A DNA stretch of 64,000 nucleotides from Alteromonas marina (GCF_000808575.1 NZ_JWLW01000002.1:62001-126000); one strand, 5' to 3'. Shown: positions 1 to 9,130, counted from the first letter of the stretch. Notes: generated by a model not told the origin, from the letters alone. Translations and numbers: made by a program.

Positions 1-1
1 C

Positions 2-1264
2 GGTTGGAACCAGGAATTGTGGTCTGACAGAGCGTTTCCAACAGCGGCTGATCTAGATAAAGTAATTTCTGACCGACCTGTGGCACTAGCTCGCGTAGAC
101 AGCCACGCTACCTGGGTGAACAGTAAAGCGATGGAAATTGCGGGTATAACTAAAGACACCCCATCGCCTGCAGGGGGCGAAATCATTAAAGACGCTGACG
201 GTAATCCTACCGGTGTTTTCATTGATAATGCATCTCAATTAATAGAAGCGCACTTGCCTAAAGCAAGCAACGCTATTTACGAGCAGCAATTACATGCAGC
301 AGGTGAGCACTTACTAGCAAATGGCGTTACGTCAATGCACGATGCTGGCATAGACAGAGACGTTTACGATTTCTATTTAAAAGAAGCGGTAGAAGGTGAC
401 TTGCCTGTGCGTATTTATGCCATGGTGAGTGCGACGGATCCTGAATTAAGCACCATGCTAGGCAATGGCACTATTCGCGATAAAGACGACTTTTTATATA
501 TTCGTTCAGTTAAAGCTTATGGCGATGGCGCACTAGGTAGCCGAGGCGCAGCATTGCTTGAACCTTATTCAGATGCGCCGCATCAACATGGATTGCTGTT
601 AACTCAACCAGAAGATATGACCCAACTGTTTACTACGGTAATTGGTGCGGGCTTCCAGCTTAACTACCATGCCATTGGTGATAAGGCTAACCATGTTGCA
701 CTGAACGAGTTTGAAACCACGTTTAAGAGTATTGGCGGCAGCGAACTGCGCAACCGCATTGAGCATGCACAGGTCATTGCGCCTGACGACCTAGCCCGCT
801 TTTCTTCGCTAAAGGTGTTACCTTCCATGCAGCCTACTCACGCCACCAGCGATAAGAACATGGCGGAAGATCGTTTAGGAAAAGATCGTATGAAAGGCGC
901 TTACGCATGGAAAACGCTACTCGATTCAGGTATTGCACTGCCTTTAGGCTCTGATTTCCCTGTTGAGCTTGCTAACCCATTTTACGGCCTTCACGCTGCG
1001 GTTACGCGACAAGACAGAAACAATCAACCCGTAAAAGGTTGGTATGCCCACGAAGCGTTAACCATTGAACAAGCCTTTAAAGGGTTTACTTTAGATGCAG
1101 CCTACGCAGGGCACATGGAAGATACCTTAGGCACACTAACGCCAGGAAAATGGGCAGACTTTATCTTGGTCGACCAAGATATTTTTACCATCGATGCCAA
1201 AGACATTTGGAAAACCGAAGTACACGCTACTTATGTGGCTGGAGAAGAAGTTTTTTCTAAATGA
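2..1264 (+). CDS. YtcJ-type amidohydrolase, 5'-truncated
   Basis: This is the C-terminal part of a metal-dependent amidohydrolase of the YtcJ/amidohydrolase-3 family, which hydrolyses amide-type bonds in a TIM barrel; the substrate cannot be read. The frame is open to the window edge and reads GWNQELW before a TTG at 17, a motif normally well inside YtcJ proteins, so the true start lies upstream. Visible motifs are DSHATWVNS, GDGALGSRG, NYHAIGDKAN (metal-ligand His), RIEHAQ (His) and GSDFPVE (catalytic Asp), in family order. The stop overlaps the next start by 4 bp (ATGA), so it is probably cotranscribed with the permease. An N-terminal signal peptide is common in the family but cannot be seen here. 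Confidence 0.85.
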   Translation, partial: GWNQELWSDRAFPTAADLDKVISDRPVALARVDSHATWVNSKAMEIAGITKDTPSPAGGEIIKDADGNPTGVFIDNASQLIEAHLPKASNAIYEQQLHAAGEHLLANGVTSMHDAGIDRDVYDFYLKEAVEGDLPVRIYAMVSATDPELSTMLGNGTIRDKDDFLYIRSVKAYGDGALGSRGAALLEPYSDAPHQHGLLLTQPEDMTQLFTTVIGAGFQLNYHAIGDKANHVALNEFETTFKSIGGSELRNRIEHAQVIAPDDLARFSSLKVLPSMQPTHATSDKNMAEDRLGKDRMKGAYAWKTLLDSGIALPLGSDFPVELANPFYGLHAAVTRQDRNNQPVKGWYAHEALTIEQAFKGFTLDAAYAGHMEDTLGTLTPGKWADFILVDQDIFTIDAKDIWKTEVHATYVAGEEVFSK

Positions 1265-2673
1265 GTAGCGAAAACAAGAGCCTGTTAAGCAAAGGGATTG
1301 GCGGCATTGGCGCTTCCCTTTTGGTGCTAAATGGCCTTATTGGGGCGGGTATTTTTGCTTTGCCCGCTAAAATGGCCGCTGAGCTCGGCGCTTTCAGCCC
1401 TTACATCTTTTTGATTTTTGGCGCGCTAATGCTGGCCATTGTGTGGTGTTTTGGGCAGCTAGCGGCGCTGTACCAAGAAACCGGTGGACCTGTGGTGTAC
1501 GCCCAGAAAGGCTTTGGCGACGCAGCGGCGTTTCAAACTGGCTTTATTTACTACTTGGCTCGCGCAACGGCGATTGCCGCCAACATGCACGTGTTATTGC
1601 TATACGCCGGCTATGTGTGGCCCGAACTAAATGCGGGAATAGGCAAATCATTCGCTATTATCGCGCTTACCACAGCACTAATCGTAGTGAATATTGTCGG
1701 CCTTAAGGCCGCCATGCGTTCACTCGATACTATCTCGGTGCTAAAACTGCTGCCTTTTGTGGCGCTTATTGCGGTTGGTTACTGGCAGCTCGATTTTTCT
1801 ACTGCGCTAACACGTTCTTCGGAAACCGTTGTACCGGCGTTTGACACCATATCTGCTGGTGCCCTACTTACGCTTTACGCCTTTATTGGTTTTGAAACGG
1901 TAGTGGTCACAAGCGGCGAGACCAGTTCGCCGAAAAAAACCATACCTCGGGCATTAATGCTTACGGTTTCAGGTATTGCCATATTTTACTTTTGCGTGCA
2001 GTGGCTTTATTGGCACACAGTAGGGCCTGCAGAGCCGGATAGCGCACCGCTTATCGCACTCGCCAATATGATATTTGGCGAAACTGGGGCGCTTATAATG
2101 ACGCTTACCGCCGTTGTATCGGTTGCCGGTAACTTACTGGCAAATATGATTTCTACGTCTCGGCTTACGTTCTCTATGGCGCAGCAGTCACTTATTCCAG
2201 GTAAGCTCGGACAGAAGTTAGGCGAGATTCACACATCCTTTGCTACCCCAGCAGTTTCCATATCAATACTGGGAATATTTGCAGGAGCTATGGCACTTAG
2301 CGGTAGCTTTGTGTGGCTGGCTATTTCAAGCGTGCTTGCACGGCTAGTGGTTTACGCCGTGTGTGTAGTGGTGCTGATGAAAGCTCAGCGGGCTTCCTTG
2401 CAAGGGGCTTCCTTGCAGAGCGCTTCTTCACAAAGCAGCATGCTGCAAGATACTTCTGAGAAAGGCGCTTACCTTAAAGGTTCTGAAGGCAAATTTTCCA
2501 GCCCTGTAAACCTGTTTCGACGTCTGATACCCTTTGTAGCACTAGCGGTTTGCGCATGGTCTATTGCACAGTCGTCAACCAACGCATGGCTATTTTTACT
2601 GGGTGAATTGGTAGTTGGCGCACTGCTCTATTTTTTTTATTTCGCTCAAAGCAACAAAGAAACAAAAGGTTAA
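1261..2673 (+). CDS. APC-superfamily amino acid permease, YjeH-like
   Basis: An inner-membrane amino acid/amine transporter of the APC superfamily. The opening (GIGASLLVLNGLIGAGIFALP) carries the GxG signature of TM1 seen in YjeH-type exporters, and about 12 hydrophobic segments follow. It is about 50 residues longer than YjeH because of a Ser/Gln-rich loop near residues 378-415 with degenerate ASLQ/ASSQ repeats between the last helices. It overlaps the amidohydrolase by 4 bp and ends 3 bp before the next start, indicating translational coupling. The partner suggests transport of the hydrolase product or substrate, which is an inference. The exact substrate is unknown. Confidence 0.8.
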   Translation: MSSENKSLLSKGIGGIGASLLVLNGLIGAGIFALPAKMAAELGAFSPYIFLIFGALMLAIVWCFGQLAALYQETGGPVVYAQKGFGDAAAFQTGFIYYLARATAIAANMHVLLLYAGYVWPELNAGIGKSFAIIALTTALIVVNIVGLKAAMRSLDTISVLKLLPFVALIAVGYWQLDFSTALTRSSETVVPAFDTISAGALLTLYAFIGFETVVVTSGETSSPKKTIPRALMLTVSGIAIFYFCVQWLYWHTVGPAEPDSAPLIALANMIFGETGALIMTLTAVVSVAGNLLANMISTSRLTFSMAQQSLIPGKLGQKLGEIHTSFATPAVSISILGIFAGAMALSGSFVWLAISSVLARLVVYAVCVVVLMKAQRASLQGASLQSASSQSSMLQDTSEKGAYLKGSEGKFSSPVNLFRRLIPFVALAVCAWSIAQSSTNAWLFLLGELVVGALLYFFYFAQSNKETKG

Positions 2674-2676
2674 ACC

Positions 2677-3318
2677 GTGGAAATTCAAGTTATACCCGTT
2701 ACGCCCTTTGCTCAAAACTGTTCTTTAATTTGGGACTCATCCACTAACAAAGGCGCGTTTGTCGACCCGGGCGGCGACATTGAAAAGTTGATTGAAGCCG
2801 CATCGAATAAAGGCGTGAGTATAGAGAAAATTATACTCACTCATGGGCACTTAGATCATGTAGGTGGTACTGTCGCCATCGCAGAGCATTATGGTGTACC
2901 CATTGTTGGGCCGCATATTGGCGATAAATTCTGGTTAGATGCACTTATGCAGCAAAGCCAGATGTTTGGCTTTCCACCGGCCCAGCCATTTGCTCCTAAT
3001 GAGTGGTTAAACGACAACGATACCATTTCAGTGGGCAATTTAACGCTAGAAGTGCTGCATTGCCCGGGTCATACGCCTGGACATGTAGTATTGGTAGAAC
3101 GCTCAAGCAATCGGGTTATTGTTGGGGATGTCATTTTCGCAGGCTCTATTGGCAGAACTGATTTTCCGCAAGGTAACCATCAGCAATTAATCGACTCGAT
3201 CAAGCAGAAGATTATGGTGCTGCCGGATGATATGACGATTTACCCGGGTCACGGGCCAACCACAACGGTTGCGACCGAAAAGGCTACGAATCCTTATGTT
3301 TCGGGCCAATTCGGATAA
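2677..3318 (+). CDS. MBL-fold hydrolase, GloC/YcbL-like
   Basis: A cytoplasmic metallo-beta-lactamase-fold hydrolase of the YcbL/GloC (type II glyoxalase-like) group, 213 aa as is usual for that family. The metal motif HGHLDH is at about residues 56-61. Further ligands are seen in CPGHTPGH, in VGDVIF (bridging Asp) and in YPGHGPTT. The family hydrolyses S-D-lactoylglutathione or similar thioesters. The start is GTG at 2677, three bases after the permease stop, so it is probably the last gene of the operon. No signal peptide is seen. Confidence 0.85.
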   Translation: MEIQVIPVTPFAQNCSLIWDSSTNKGAFVDPGGDIEKLIEAASNKGVSIEKIILTHGHLDHVGGTVAIAEHYGVPIVGPHIGDKFWLDALMQQSQMFGFPPAQPFAPNEWLNDNDTISVGNLTLEVLHCPGHTPGHVVLVERSSNRVIVGDVIFAGSIGRTDFPQGNHQQLIDSIKQKIMVLPDDMTIYPGHGPTTTVATEKATNPYVSGQFG

Positions 3319-3350
3319 AACCTCACGTTGTATTAGCGGTTGAAGAACAA

Positions 3351-3399
3351 AAAGGCGAGGTGCGTTGAACAAGCTTTTGCTTGTTTCGCCCTCGCCTTT
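3351..3399. terminator. Nested inverted repeat, probable bidirectional terminator
   Basis: AAAGGCGAGG at 3351-3360 pairs with CCTCGCCTTT at 3390-3399, and an inner AACAAGC/GCTTGTT hairpin lies between. It sits between the convergent ends of the GloC-like gene and the VOC gene. The T-rich flanks are modest. Confidence 0.6.
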
Positions 3400-3464
3400 C
3401 GCTTATTTAAAGCTTGCTATGCATTTGCTTAACGCAATGCCTAAAAAGCGTTATTAAGTAACGC

Positions 3465-3980
3465 TTATTCGTATGCACCGCTAGCATAATGCAACTCATA
3501 GCTGTGGCTATAAATTTCAAGGATGTTGCCAAACGGGTCTTCCATGTAAATCATGCGGTAAGGCTTTTCACCCGGATAGTAATAACGCGGCGCCTTCATT
3601 CTCTTTTTCCCCCCAGCAGCGACAATCTTTTCAGCCAAGCCTTCTACATCTGGGTCTTGAACACAGAAATGAAAGATACCGGTTTTCCAATATTCAAAGT
3701 TGTTTTCTGGGTTCTCTTGGTTGCTGAACTCAAAAATTTCAACACCAACACGATCACCTGTTGAAAGGTGAGCAATGCGGAATTTCCCCCAACCTGGACC
3801 AAATACATCGGTACACATTTCACCAATGGCCGAGTCATCTTCAACAATCTCGGTTGGCTTCATGATGAGGTACCAGCCAAGTACTTCGGTATAAAATTTC
3901 ACGGCAGCTTCTAAGTCAGGTACTGAAATTCCAATATGAGAAAACGTACGTGGATACGGTGTTTTTACTGCTTCAGTCAT
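3465..3980 (-). CDS. VOC-family (glyoxalase/dioxygenase-fold) protein
   Basis: A small cytoplasmic vicinal-oxygen-chelate protein related to glyoxalase I and extradiol dioxygenases. The N-terminal FSHIGISVPDLEAAVKFYTEVLGW gives the first beta-alpha-beta module with a metal-ligand His. FHFCVQDPDVEGLAEKI and YMEDPFGNILEIYS give the second His and the C-terminal Glu. I chose ATG at 3980 over GTG at 3983 because AGGAG lies 6 bases before it. It is divergent from the LysR gene at 4148, so that regulator may control it. The substrate is not predictable. Confidence 0.8.
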   Translation of the reverse strand: MTEAVKTPYPRTFSHIGISVPDLEAAVKFYTEVLGWYLIMKPTEIVEDDSAIGEMCTDVFGPGWGKFRIAHLSTGDRVGVEIFEFSNQENPENNFEYWKTGIFHFCVQDPDVEGLAEKIVAAGGKKRMKAPRYYYPGEKPYRMIYMEDPFGNILEIYSHSYELHYASGAYE

Positions 3981-4147
3981 CACTTACTCCTATGTAGTGC
4001 AAGTTATCAAAATGGCTTAAGCGGCGGCCTTTTCAAGAAGGCCAACTCGAACACCGCTTAAGTGAATGTGCATACATAGTAGCTAGACAAAGATTAAACA
4101 TGAAATTATGATATTTTTTAAATTTAATAATTTTAAATTATAGAAAA
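3981..4147. promoter_or_regulatory. Divergent VOC/lysR intergenic region
   Basis: A 167-bp AT-rich spacer between divergently transcribed genes, the usual place for a LysR-type T-N11-A operator. An AT-only imperfect palindrome (about 4118-4140) lies just before the lysR start. I could not single out an operator with confidence. Confidence 0.35.
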
Positions 4148-5206
4148 ATGATAAACCCTATTTGGCTAGACACCTTTATCACGTTAGTAGAAACGGGGAA
4201 CTTTACGCGCACCGCAGAGCAACGATTTATGACGCAGCCAGGCGTAAGTCAGCACCTTAAGAAACTGGAAGAGGTATGTCAGTGTGAATTAGTCGTCCGT
4301 TTAGGCAAGGGCATTCAGCTAACTGAACAGGGCCAGCGTGTGTACCACTATGCCAAGGACAAGCAGGAAAAAGAGCAAGATTTTATTGCCAGCTTAAAGT
4401 TTGACGCCCCTTTTGAAGGTAAGTGCATAGTGGCCTGCTCAGGCGCGATTGCTCAGCGTATTTACCCTGCTCTGCTGGCACTGCAAAAGCAGCATAGCGC
4501 GCTTAATATTCACGTGGAAGTCGCACCTCGTCGTACTATTTTGTCAGGCATTGCGAACAATACGCTGGAGCTTGGCATTGTGACAAACCAGCCAGAGAGC
4601 GAAGATATACATAGTGAGTATTTAGGCGAAGAAGCATTGGGGCTTATTCTACCGCGTAGCCTACCTGATGCGCTTGCTGCGCAGATTCCTGAGTTATCTG
4701 AAAACGCACAGGGTTTTATTTCGGATTCAGGTTCAGGTTCGGGTTCGGGTTCGGGTTCGGGTTCGGGTTCGGGTTCGGGTTCGGGTTCGGGAGCAAAAGT
4801 AGCAAGCGTATCTGGAAAAGCAAAGAGCAAAACTGATGATGCTAGTTCGTTAAAAGACATCCTTAACCATCTAGGGCTTATTAATCACCCTGATGCTATG
4901 CACTACTTGCAGCGCTATTTTAACGATTGCGGAGAAGCTGAGTTAGCCAACATTAATCCGAATAAGCTACCTCATACCGGCTACATCAACCAACTTTCGC
5001 AAATTCTGCTGCCGGTAAGCGAAGGGTTAGGATACACTGTGCTACCCACTAGCACACTAGACTTTGTGTCTTTTGCCGACAAACTTACTGTCTACAAAGC
5101 AAAAAATGAAGTAACCGAGCCCCTATACAGTGTTCAAACACCCCACAGCGCTCTACCCGCCCGCTACCAAGCAGTTAAACAAGCCATCACCCAAGTATTG
5201 GGTTAA
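4148..5206 (+). CDS. LysR-family regulator with Ser-Gly repeat insert
   Basis: A LysR-type transcriptional regulator. The winged helix-turn-helix occupies residues 1-65 ([20 protein letters not shown], then the recognition stretch [13 protein letters not shown]). An inducer-binding domain follows, with a first half at about 90-180. At residues 194-215 there are exactly 11 Ser-Gly dipeptides, followed by a charged Ser/Lys linker, before the domain resumes near 232. The protein is 352 aa, about 50 more than is typical. The repeat falls between the two lobes of the effector domain, in a place where a surface loop could tolerate it. It is divergent from the VOC gene, its likely target. The ATG has no strong ribosome site. 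Confidence 0.85.
   Translation: MINPIWLDTFITLVETGNFTRTAEQRFMTQPGVSQHLKKLEEVCQCELVVRLGKGIQLTEQGQRVYHYAKDKQEKEQDFIASLKFDAPFEGKCIVACSGAIAQRIYPALLALQKQHSALNIHVEVAPRRTILSGIANNTLELGIVTNQPESEDIHSEYLGEEALGLILPRSLPDALAAQIPELSENAQGFISDSGSGSGSGSGSGSGSGSGSGSGAKVASVSGKAKSKTDDASSLKDILNHLGLINHPDAMHYLQRYFNDCGEAELANINPNKLPHTGYINQLSQILLPVSEGLGYTVLPTSTLDFVSFADKLTVYKAKNEVTEPLYSVQTPHSALPARYQAVKQAITQVLG
4727..4792 (+). repeat. In-frame hexanucleotide microsatellite, 11 units
   Basis: Eleven tandem 6-mers (TCAGGT twice, TCGGGT eight times, then TCGGGA), each one Ser-Gly pair. A unit of six means that copy-number change keeps the frame and only changes linker length. The high uniformity of the TCGGGT block suggests recent slippage. 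Confidence 0.95.
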
Positions 5207-5210
5207 AAAT

Positions 5211-5334
5211 GGGTTCAGAGTACATTATCGATCAAGCTAACCTGAGTATTGGGGTCAGAGTACATTATTACGCTGGGTTACTAACTCAGCGCCGAGCTTT
5301 TTGAGAGCGGGGCAATTAAAGTTACTCTGACCCC
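5211..5334. repeat. REP-like element with GGGGTCAGAGTA termini
   Basis: GGGTTCAGAGTACATTA (5211-5227) and GGGGTCAGAGTACATTA (5251-5267) are direct repeats with one mismatch. TACTCTGACCCC at 5323-5334 is the exact inverted copy of GGGGTCAGAGTA. The 5251-5334 unit is therefore a palindromic-ended element of about 84 bp lying between the lysR and yafJ ends. Such termini occur in REP/MITE-like intergenic repeats moved by RAYT-type transposases, but no transposase is present here. Confidence 0.75.
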
Positions 5335-5345
5335 ACAATTCGTGA

Positions 5346-6179
5346 TTAGTCGTGAAGCGATGGATCTGGTGCAACCATTTCGGCTTCTTTTTTGTGTTCA
5401 GGGACATCCACTTTACCCGAGGCTATGACTTCGCCTTCCTGCCATAACTTCCACTCGCCCCGTTCGTAGATATCCCACTGTTCATCGTTTGTTAGCGGTT
5501 CAGTAGCAATAATGCTCACTACATCTTTTGGCGTGGTTTCAGCTGCAAAATCAATTTCCACCTCTACATCACTCAAACAAGCGGGGCCAAAAGGTGCTCT
5601 GCGGGTAATGCTAGCTAACTTTGTACTACAGAAGGTAAATAACCAGTCGCCATTGCTCAGTAAGCAATTGAATACACCTTGCTGAGCGTACTCCTTTGCA
5701 AGTGAAACTAACTTTTCAGCTAACTGCTCAGGCATAGCGTCTCGAGGGAGGTTTTGCCTAACGTTATTCATAATATCGCAGAAAAGCTCTTCGCTATCGG
5801 TATCCCCAACTGCTTCGTAAACACCCGTCCGGCGCGAGAAATTAGGTAGTTGTCCGTTGTGCGCAAACACCCAGTATCGCCCCCACAGTTCGCGAGTAAA
5901 GGGATGCGTGTTAGCTAAGTTAATGTTACCCACATTAGCCTGACGAATATGGCAAATCGCATTCTTGCTTTTTATAGGCAACTTCGAAACAAAGTCTGCG
6001 ATGGGTGATGTGGCGCAAGGCTCGGGATCGTGAAACATACGCACGCCCTTCCCTTCATAAAAAGCAACGCCCCAGCCGTCTTTATGCGGCCCTGTTTCAC
6101 CACCGCGGCGAGTCAGCCCGGTAAAACTAAAACATAGGTCAGTAGGAGTGTTCGCACTCATGCCTAAAAGTTCACACAC
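5346..6179 (-). CDS. yafJ: Class II glutamine amidotransferase, YafJ-like
   Basis: An N-terminal-nucleophile glutamine amidotransferase-like protein of the YafJ family, cytoplasmic, with a physiological substrate still unassigned. I set the start at GTG 6179, giving Met-Cys-Glu-Leu-Leu-Gly-Met-Ser: removal of Met exposes the catalytic Cys required by the fold, and AGGTGA lies 8 bases upstream. Longer starts would bury the Cys. Seen motifs are RRGGETGPHKDGWG, CHIRQANVGN, NTHPF, FAHNGQL and GDTDSEELF, all characteristic of class II enzymes. The length of 277 aa is close to the Escherichia coli protein. Confidence 0.9.
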   Translation of the reverse strand: MCELLGMSANTPTDLCFSFTGLTRRGGETGPHKDGWGVAFYEGKGVRMFHDPEPCATSPIADFVSKLPIKSKNAICHIRQANVGNINLANTHPFTRELWGRYWVFAHNGQLPNFSRRTGVYEAVGDTDSEELFCDIMNNVRQNLPRDAMPEQLAEKLVSLAKEYAQQGVFNCLLSNGDWLFTFCSTKLASITRRAPFGPACLSDVEVEIDFAAETTPKDVVSIIATEPLTNDEQWDIYERGEWKLWQEGEVIASGKVDVPEHKKEAEMVAPDPSLHD

Positions 6180-6398
6180 AACGTTTATCACCTATAGCAG
6201 TTATTTCATTAAGTATGTCGAGAATACGCAAGCACTCGAGCCGAATCAATTCGACATTGGTCCGTAATAAAGGAGAAGCGGCAGACTTTACAACTCATTC
6301 ACCTTTTTAAAGCCAATGACCTTCATATCACTTTATTTTAATTGAATTGCGTAAAAACGTCCGTTTTATGTTTACCTCCCCTTTCATTTGCGATAAAT

Positions 6399-6417
6399 AA
6401 TAATGATAATCAATTAC
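6399..6417 (+). promoter_or_regulatory. Putative Fur box
   Basis: AATAATGATAATCAATTAC matches 15 of 19 positions of the classical Fur consensus GATAATGATAATCATTATC. It ends 23 bases before the ATG at 6441, where bound repressor would block transcription or early elongation. Iron control of the downstream gene is inferred. Confidence 0.6.
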
Positions 6418-6440
6418 AAACAAACTATTCTTTCATATAT

Positions 6441-7475
6441 ATGATGCGCTACCACTCTTTCTCGATTTATTCGCACTTCGTCATTGTTATGTGTTCGATG
6501 TTATTACCTTACACTTCTTTTGCTAACGAGGTTTCGCCTTCAACTCATATCGCTAACACTGGGAACTACGAGGTAAATCAAACCTTTAAGCATTTATTAA
6601 GCGAACATCAAATCGTGGCAATTGGTGATATACACGGCTCCGCAGCACCGACCGAGCTCTTAATCAACGCTCTGTCTGATCGTGATATATTTGAGAGTGT
6701 CAACGTTATTGTGACTGAGTTCGGTAATAGCCATTACCAGCCCGAGTTGGATGATTATCTGCTTAACCCCAATACAAAGGTTTCACTGCAAGAGTTAGAG
6801 CCTTTGTGGCAGGACAGTATTTATTTTATGGCGTGGCAATATGAGCATTACCGACATTTTGTGCAGACACTAAGGTTACTCAATGCATCGTCAAACCATA
6901 AAGTGCGCATAGCTCTAGCTGAACCAGAGTTTAAATGGGAAGGATTGAGCAAAGAGCAATGGCAGTCTCTCACCAAAACACGCATTGTTAACTATGAAAA
7001 AACTGTGAAGCAGATAGCTGAACAAAAAGATAAAGCGATTCTTCTGTTTGGCGCAATGCATACATTAAAGCAACCGGTGTCGTTAAAGCGCGGGGAAGCA
7101 ATCAATGAGTTTGTGCCCTTTACTTCTAAGCTTAAGGACCTAAATATTGCGACAATATGGACCCATTTTTCTACATCGACAATACCTGACATTTCTACTC
7201 CTACGCTCGTTTTGCTTAACGAAAAGAATGAATTGAACTCCCCTTTATCCAGCGTTTCAGCACGATTTGCAGACGGCACAAATCAAAAGCTTTCAGACGT
7301 TGCTGACGCATACTATTACCCAGGCCCTTTGGACCGACATGCGCCAGTGCCTTTACGTATTAAACGAGACAGCCAGTGGCACCACGAGATGAATCGACGC
7401 GCCGCAATAGTTGACGAACGAGTCTCAGCACAAATCGCTAAGCAATTAGCTGAATGGCAAGCCAAAACCGACTAG
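6441..7475 (+). CDS. Secreted TIKI/ChaN/EreA-superfamily protein
   Basis: A probable exported protein. From the chosen ATG at 6441 the N terminus is basic, then hydrophobic (FVIVMCSMLLPYTSFA), with a likely signal cleavage after SFA. A longer start at 6342 would put 33 odd residues before this signal and cross the Fur-box match. The mature part shows VAIGDIHG, VIVTEFGN and LFGAMHTL, the G-D/E-x-H, E and G-x-M-H pattern of the TIKI/TraB/ChaN/erythromycin-esterase superfamily, whose ChaN members bind haem and are iron-regulated. The upstream Fur box fits the ChaN-like reading. Substrate and activity are unknown. It is divergent from yafJ. Confidence 0.6.
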   Translation: MMRYHSFSIYSHFVIVMCSMLLPYTSFANEVSPSTHIANTGNYEVNQTFKHLLSEHQIVAIGDIHGSAAPTELLINALSDRDIFESVNVIVTEFGNSHYQPELDDYLLNPNTKVSLQELEPLWQDSIYFMAWQYEHYRHFVQTLRLLNASSNHKVRIALAEPEFKWEGLSKEQWQSLTKTRIVNYEKTVKQIAEQKDKAILLFGAMHTLKQPVSLKRGEAINEFVPFTSKLKDLNIATIWTHFSTSTIPDISTPTLVLLNEKNELNSPLSSVSARFADGTNQKLSDVADAYYYPGPLDRHAPVPLRIKRDSQWHHEMNRRAAIVDERVSAQIAKQLAEWQAKTD

Positions 7476-7485
7476 CAATACGAAA

Positions 7486-8988
7486 TTATGGGGAGGCGCT
7501 TTTTGCCTGCATGGTGACGGGTGCTCTGTTGGAGAGCAGCAGGTAAACCATGCTGGCGATGATTAACCCTACAAACCATGCGTAGGCGTAAAGCGTATCG
7601 AAAACGGCTGGCACGCTTTCTACAAACCCTGCCGCGTGCATAAAGCCAGGAATATTAGGCAAAATACCAATAACAAGTGCAGTCACCCCCGCCATGTTCC
7701 AACCGTTGTTCGCGCAATATTCGCCAGTGTGTTGAAATAGCGCATCTATGTTTAAGGTCGATTTTCTTAAGATAAAATAGTCGGCAATTAGAATACCCGC
7801 GATAGGGCCAAGTAGCGCAGAATATCCCGTAAGCCAAGTAAATAAATAGCCACCCGCGGTTTCAAGCAGCTTCCAGGGGAAGATAGCGACGCCGATACCA
7901 GCGGTTATATAGCCACCCATTTTGAAGCTTATTTTTGAAGGCGCCATATTCGAAAAACCATAGGCTGGGGCTACCATGTTAGCGGCTAAATTTGTGGTTA
8001 ACGTGGCAAGTGCTAACGCAGCAAGCGCCAACACAACCCCCATGCCGCCCATTCGACCGGCAAGTGCCACAGGGTCCCAAATAGCTTCACCGTAAATGGT
8101 TACGGTTGCTGACGTTACCGCTACACCGATAAAGGCAAACAGCGCCATAGGTAACGGCAAACCAATAGCTTGGCCTAACATTTGGTCTTTTTGTGATTTT
8201 GCAAAACGCGTGAAATCGGGAATGTTCAACGCCATGGTTGCCCAGAAGCCCACCATGGAGGTTAAGCCCGCGAAGAAGGCTGTCCAAAACTGCCCTTCTT
8301 TGGCTCCACCTTCAACAAACTGAGACGGCGTTGACAACATTTCGCCAAACCCACCAGCATTAACGTATGCCCAACCAAGAAGCGCTAAGCCCATTAAGAT
8401 CAAAAATGGTGCAGCAAAAGTTTCAAGCCAACGAATAGATTCGGTGCCGTGTTTTATAAAAACCAAATGCATCGCCCAGAAAGCGAAGAAGCACAGAGTT
8501 TGTGTGATATCGATACCTAAAAATGGTAGTGCCTGCCCCACAAATGCGTCGCCGCTCACGCTATTTAAAATAACGTAAATGGCACTGCCGCCTACCCATG
8601 TGTTAATTCCAAACCAGCCACATGCAACAAGCCCTCGGGCCAAAGCAGGAATTTTCGCGCCTTTGGTGCCAAATGCGCTACGTAATAATACGGGAAAAGG
8701 TAAGCCGTATTTTGCACCTGCATGACCAATTAGCATCATAGGTACAAGCACGATGATGTTGCCCAACAGTACGGTGATAACCGCTTGATACCAATTCATG
8801 CCTTCTGATACCAGACCGGCAGATAAGAGGTAAGTAGGTACACAAACCACCATCGCAACCCATAATGCCGCATAGTCTTTCCACACCCAGGTTCTGGTTT
8901 CCGCGTTGGTTGGCGCTAAATCTTCATTCCATAAATCGCCATCGTAATGGGAAGGTTTTGTCATGGTCTGATTGTTGGTGTTATCCAC
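7486..8988 (-). CDS. NCS1-family nucleobase permease
   Basis: A 12-helix NCS1 symporter (500 aa) of the group importing uracil, allantoin, hydantoins or cytosine with Na+ or H+. The family start WNEDLAPTNAETRTW is present, followed by the TM1 region. The helix-3 stretch GWFGINTWVGG and the helix-6 region MVGFWATMALNIPDFTRFAK match NCS1 substrate-site regions. Start: GTG at 8988 with AAGGAAA about 6 bases before it. It lies downstream of the rut operon and TonB receptor on the same strand, where Escherichia coli has rutG, so it is the probable uracil/thymine importer. The 345-bp spacer from the receptor holds two hairpins, so it may have its own promoter. Confidence 0.85.
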   Translation of the reverse strand: MDNTNNQTMTKPSHYDGDLWNEDLAPTNAETRTWVWKDYAALWVAMVVCVPTYLLSAGLVSEGMNWYQAVITVLLGNIIVLVPMMLIGHAGAKYGLPFPVLLRSAFGTKGAKIPALARGLVACGWFGINTWVGGSAIYVILNSVSGDAFVGQALPFLGIDITQTLCFFAFWAMHLVFIKHGTESIRWLETFAAPFLILMGLALLGWAYVNAGGFGEMLSTPSQFVEGGAKEGQFWTAFFAGLTSMVGFWATMALNIPDFTRFAKSQKDQMLGQAIGLPLPMALFAFIGVAVTSATVTIYGEAIWDPVALAGRMGGMGVVLALAALALATLTTNLAANMVAPAYGFSNMAPSKISFKMGGYITAGIGVAIFPWKLLETAGGYLFTWLTGYSALLGPIAGILIADYFILRKSTLNIDALFQHTGEYCANNGWNMAGVTALVIGILPNIPGFMHAAGFVESVPAVFDTLYAYAWFVGLIIASMVYLLLSNRAPVTMQAKSASP

Positions 8989-9130
8989 GATCTATTTCCT
9001 TATTGGGTTTGCTATTACTTGTTGCTTCTTTTTACACAGCGTCATGCTCGGCAAAGCGGTAGGTTAAAAAATGCATCAGCGCTCTCAACGGCGTAACGAT
9101 TAGATTAGAGGCTCGCTGCTAACCTTTATT

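Noticed and set aside
4510..4860. Minus-strand open frame with a Glu-Pro repeat
   Set aside because: It is the antisense reading of the Ser-Gly microsatellite in the LysR gene; the plus-strand frame has a complete regulator fold and the minus frame shows no family.
6342..6440. Longer N terminus of the TIKI/ChaN-like protein
   Set aside because: It would place 33 non-conserved residues before a clear signal peptide and run through the Fur-box match; no ribosome site precedes it.
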